Assembly (NCBI GenBank): GCA_048498395.1
Contig: JBEHYB010000091.1
Location: 1 to 7,985 of the forward strand
Reading direction: 5' to 3'
Source: Micavibrio_B sp048498395
GTDB lineage: Bacteria; Pseudomonadota; Alphaproteobacteria; Micavibrionales; Micavibrionaceae
Length of the DNA: 7,985 bases
Numbering within the stretch: the first letter of the stretch is position 1; each line of letters starts with the position of its first letter. The translations under genes were made by a program, and so were the position numbers. Shown piece by piece: positions 6,566-7,985 of this stretch. A model generated the notes under the pieces. It was not told the DNA's origin. It made no database searches and saw only the letters and a program-made list of their open reading frames with translations.

Positions 6566-7548
6566 CGCTCGGGAATTTCCCAGACGATAATTCTCGGTGG
6601 CGCTGTGTTGAACGCCTCGCTTTTGAGATAGTCGCGCATCGTGACGAACGGCCCCTGCCCCTGATCGGACGCATTGAGCACATCCATATTGAGAAATTCT
6701 TTCAGGAAATTGGCGAAATTGAATTCGGGCTTGGCGCTGTAGCTGGTGCCGACAAGCGCGACCGGGATATCCTGATCCCCGAACAGGTTGTCTGACGCAG
6801 GTTGTTCAAAGTCATATGTATGAATGCTGTCCGTGCCCAGATCGCGCGAGACCGGGATATATTTTAGCAGATCTCCTTTATATGCGATTTCCTTGCCTTC
6901 TATATTGCTGTATCTGGCTTTCGAATTATCGCGCCCGATCAGACGGGCGATGGCCTTGGCGCTTGCCTTCGCGCCATCCGGCGACCAGTGCGTATCCGTT
7001 TTCAGGAATCCGTTGCCGCCGAGTGCCGTGCCCAGGCTGACAATTGGCACTTTCACATCTCCGATAAAACGGCCGAGAATTTCTTTTTTTTCTTCGGGGA
7101 AATTTTCCGCATGCAGTCGTGCCTTGGCAGGGATCAGCGCGATATAAAGTCTGATATTGCGCTTTTTCAGAAATGCCGAGGTCCAGCCGATATAGTTTAC
7201 ATGGCGTACATAGATATCACCCGCCGCGCGCGATGTTTCAAATTCTTCCGCCGGGAAAAGCCAGCCGTCTTTGCCGACGACGACACCTTTGCGCCCCTGT
7301 CCGAACAGGCCGTATTCGATATTTCCCCAAAGCCGCTTTGAGAAACCATAGAAGACTGAATTGCGGGAGAAATCCTTTTCGAATCGTGAGGCGCTTTCAC
7401 CGTTCAGTAATGTGGAGAGCGAAGCCCCGCCACTGTCCGGCAGACGCAGCATCCCCGCGATGAGCGCGATTACGCAAAAAGCGATAAACATAAAGCCTGA
7501 GAGCTGGAATCGCACACGATCTGACATGGATAAGATTTTATCGAGCAT
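6541..7548 (-). CDS. algJ: AlgJ/AlgX-like SGNH alginate O-acetyltransferase
   Basis: This is a periplasmic, probably membrane-tethered SGNH-like hydrolase/transferase of the AlgJ/AlgX/AlgV group, which moves acetyl groups onto mannuronate residues. With the ATG at 7548 it is 335 residues. One membrane segment lies at about 16-36, with KDGWLFPAEEF (93-103) after it. D185-T-H187-W matches the Asp-x-His dyad, GTSYS at 267-271 holds the presumed nucleophile S269, and PRIIVWEIPERYL (318-330) is the family's closing strand. It lacks the C-terminal carbohydrate-binding module of AlgX (about 470 residues), so AlgJ is the better name, though a truncated AlgX role cannot be excluded. The start is uncertain: an upstream in-frame TTG (7563) and an ATG at 7527 also exist, and none has a clear ribosome binding site. 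It is convergent with algL and divergent from algD. Its usual partner AlgI, an MBOAT protein, is not in the window. Confidence 0.85.
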   Translation of the reverse strand: MLDKILSMSDRVRFQLSGFMFIAFCVIALIAGMLRLPDSGGASLSTLLNGESASRFEKDFSRNSVFYGFSKRLWGNIEYGLFGQGRKGVVVGKDGWLFPAEEFETSRAAGDIYVRHVNYIGWTSAFLKKRNIRLYIALIPAKARLHAENFPEEKKEILGRFIGDVKVPIVSLGTALGGNGFLKTDTHWSPDGAKASAKAIARLIGRDNSKARYSNIEGKEIAYKGDLLKYIPVSRDLGTDSIHTYDFEQPASDNLFGDQDIPVALVGTSYSAKPEFNFANFLKEFLNMDVLNASDQGQGPFVTMRDYLKSEAFNTAPPRIIVWEIPERYLTIEVE

Positions 7549-7553
7549 ATAAT
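7548..7553 (+). promoter_or_regulatory. Candidate -10 box (TATAAT) for algD
   Basis: A perfect TATAAT overlaps the first base of the acetyltransferase ATG and would start algD transcription near 7560, giving a leader of only about 32 nt. CTGACA at 7521-7526 resembles a -35 box, but the 21-bp spacer is too long for a normal promoter. A separate algD promoter is plausible because the preceding gene points the other way. No AlgU-type GAACTT/TCTGA pair, as at Pseudomonas algD, was seen. Confidence 0.35.
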
Positions 7554-7566
7554 GGTATTGCAATCA

Positions 7567-7579
7567 GCGTGAATCACGC
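7567..7579. promoter_or_regulatory. Perfect 13-nt palindrome just upstream of algD, candidate operator
   Basis: GCGTGAATCACGC has two perfect 6-bp arms, GCGTGA and TCACGC, around a single A. It lies 14 bp after the candidate TATAAT, just downstream of the expected transcription start, and 12 bp before the algD ATG. A repressor bound there would block algD, and possibly the divergent gene. The arms could also form a small RNA hairpin, but a 1-nt loop makes that unlikely without opening pairs. I did not recognise a known regulator motif. Confidence 0.4.
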
Positions 7580-7591
7580 CAAAATCTCCAT

Positions 7592-7985
7592 ATGAAACTA
7601 AGTATCTGGGGGGCTGGATATGTTGGTGCCGTGACGGCTGCATGTCTTGCGAAAACCGGCCACAACGTCATCGCTGTCGATAAAAATCCTCGTAAAATCA
7701 AATGCCTGAATGAAGGATCGCCTCCCATCGTAGAGACGGGCCTCGCCGAGCTCATTTCCTCTGCGCATCTGGCGGGACTTTTATCTGCGACATCGGATGC
7801 GCGTGAAGCAATTCTGAATTCAGACATGACCATGATCTGCGTCGGCACGCCAAGCCGGGATGACGGCAGCCTCGATCTTTCGCATGTTGAAGCCGCCTGC
7901 CGCGAAATCGGTGAGCTCATTGCCCGGAAAGACACTTATCATTCGGTCATCCTGCGCAGCACCGTGATCCCTGGCACCGCGCGCA
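7592..7985 (+). CDS. algD: GDP-mannose 6-dehydrogenase AlgD, N-terminal part (runs off window)
   Basis: AlgD oxidises GDP-mannose to GDP-mannuronate with two NAD, the committed step of alginate synthesis. The first 131 residues are present (the full family length is about 436). They contain the Rossmann NAD motif IWGAGYVGAV (5-14) with acidic D30 at the end of strand 2, SPPIVETGL (43-51), ICVGTPS (82-88) and RSTVIPGT (122-129). PIVE and CREIGELI resemble Pseudomonas AlgD more than UDP-glucose dehydrogenases, and the alginate neighbours support the choice. The ATG at 7592 has no convincing Shine-Dalgarno sequence within the preceding 15 nt. The substrate-binding domain, catalytic cysteine and stop lie beyond the right edge. 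Confidence 0.9.
   Translation, partial: MKLSIWGAGYVGAVTAACLAKTGHNVIAVDKNPRKIKCLNEGSPPIVETGLAELISSAHLAGLLSATSDAREAILNSDMTMICVGTPSRDDGSLDLSHVEAACREIGELIARKDTYHSVILRSTVIPGTAR

Noticed and set aside
6755..6865. Short direct repeat GACCGGGATAT, two copies about 95 bp apart in the acetyltransferase gene
   Set aside because: Both copies encode IPV-type peptides in a coding region. The repeat is too short to be more than chance and has no boundary features.

Overview
The window carries most of the front half of an alginate (polymannuronate-type exopolysaccharide) biosynthesis locus. Six of its seven recognisable genes belong to the alginate pathway: alg44, algA, algE, algC, algL, an algJ-type O-acetylation gene, and the start of algD. 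The seventh, truncated at the left edge, encodes a MucR/Ros-family regulator. MucR is essentially an alphaproteobacterial family, so the host is most likely an alphaproteobacterium of moderate GC. The species cannot be named from this sequence.

Layout. Positions 1-389 (minus strand) hold the 5' part of mucR. Positions 390-569 are an AT-rich divergent control region. It has a perfect TATAAT, an imperfect inverted repeat and a possible 15-codon leader peptide with its own ribosome binding site. Positions 570-6565 (plus strand) form a tight five-gene run: alg44-algA-algE-algC-algL. Its junctions are a 1-nt overlap, a 4-nt overlap, a 70-nt gap holding a dRS3-like hairpin repeat, and directly abutting stop and start codons. 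Positions 6541-7548 (minus strand) encode an AlgJ/AlgX-like SGNH acetyltransferase whose 3' end overlaps that of algL by 25 bp. Positions 7549-7591 are a short divergent promoter region with a TATAAT and a 13-nt perfect palindrome. Position 7592 to the right edge is the beginning of algD (plus strand).

How the genes work together (family knowledge applied here). AlgC converts mannose-6-P to mannose-1-P, AlgA makes GDP-mannose, and AlgD oxidises it to GDP-mannuronate. Alg44 binds c-di-GMP through its PilZ domain and activates the inner-membrane polymerase Alg8, which is not seen here. AlgJ takes part in O-acetylation, AlgL clears polymer from the periplasm, and AlgE is the outer-membrane exit channel. 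Not present in this window: alg8, algK, algG, algX proper, algI and algF, and a phosphomannose isomerase domain. They may lie beyond algD or elsewhere.

The novelty is in architecture rather than in a new enzyme class. The gene order differs from the Pseudomonas algD-alg8-44-K-E-G-X-L-I-J-F-A operon, algC is built into the operon, AlgA is monofunctional, and the cluster sits head-to-head with a MucR gene.
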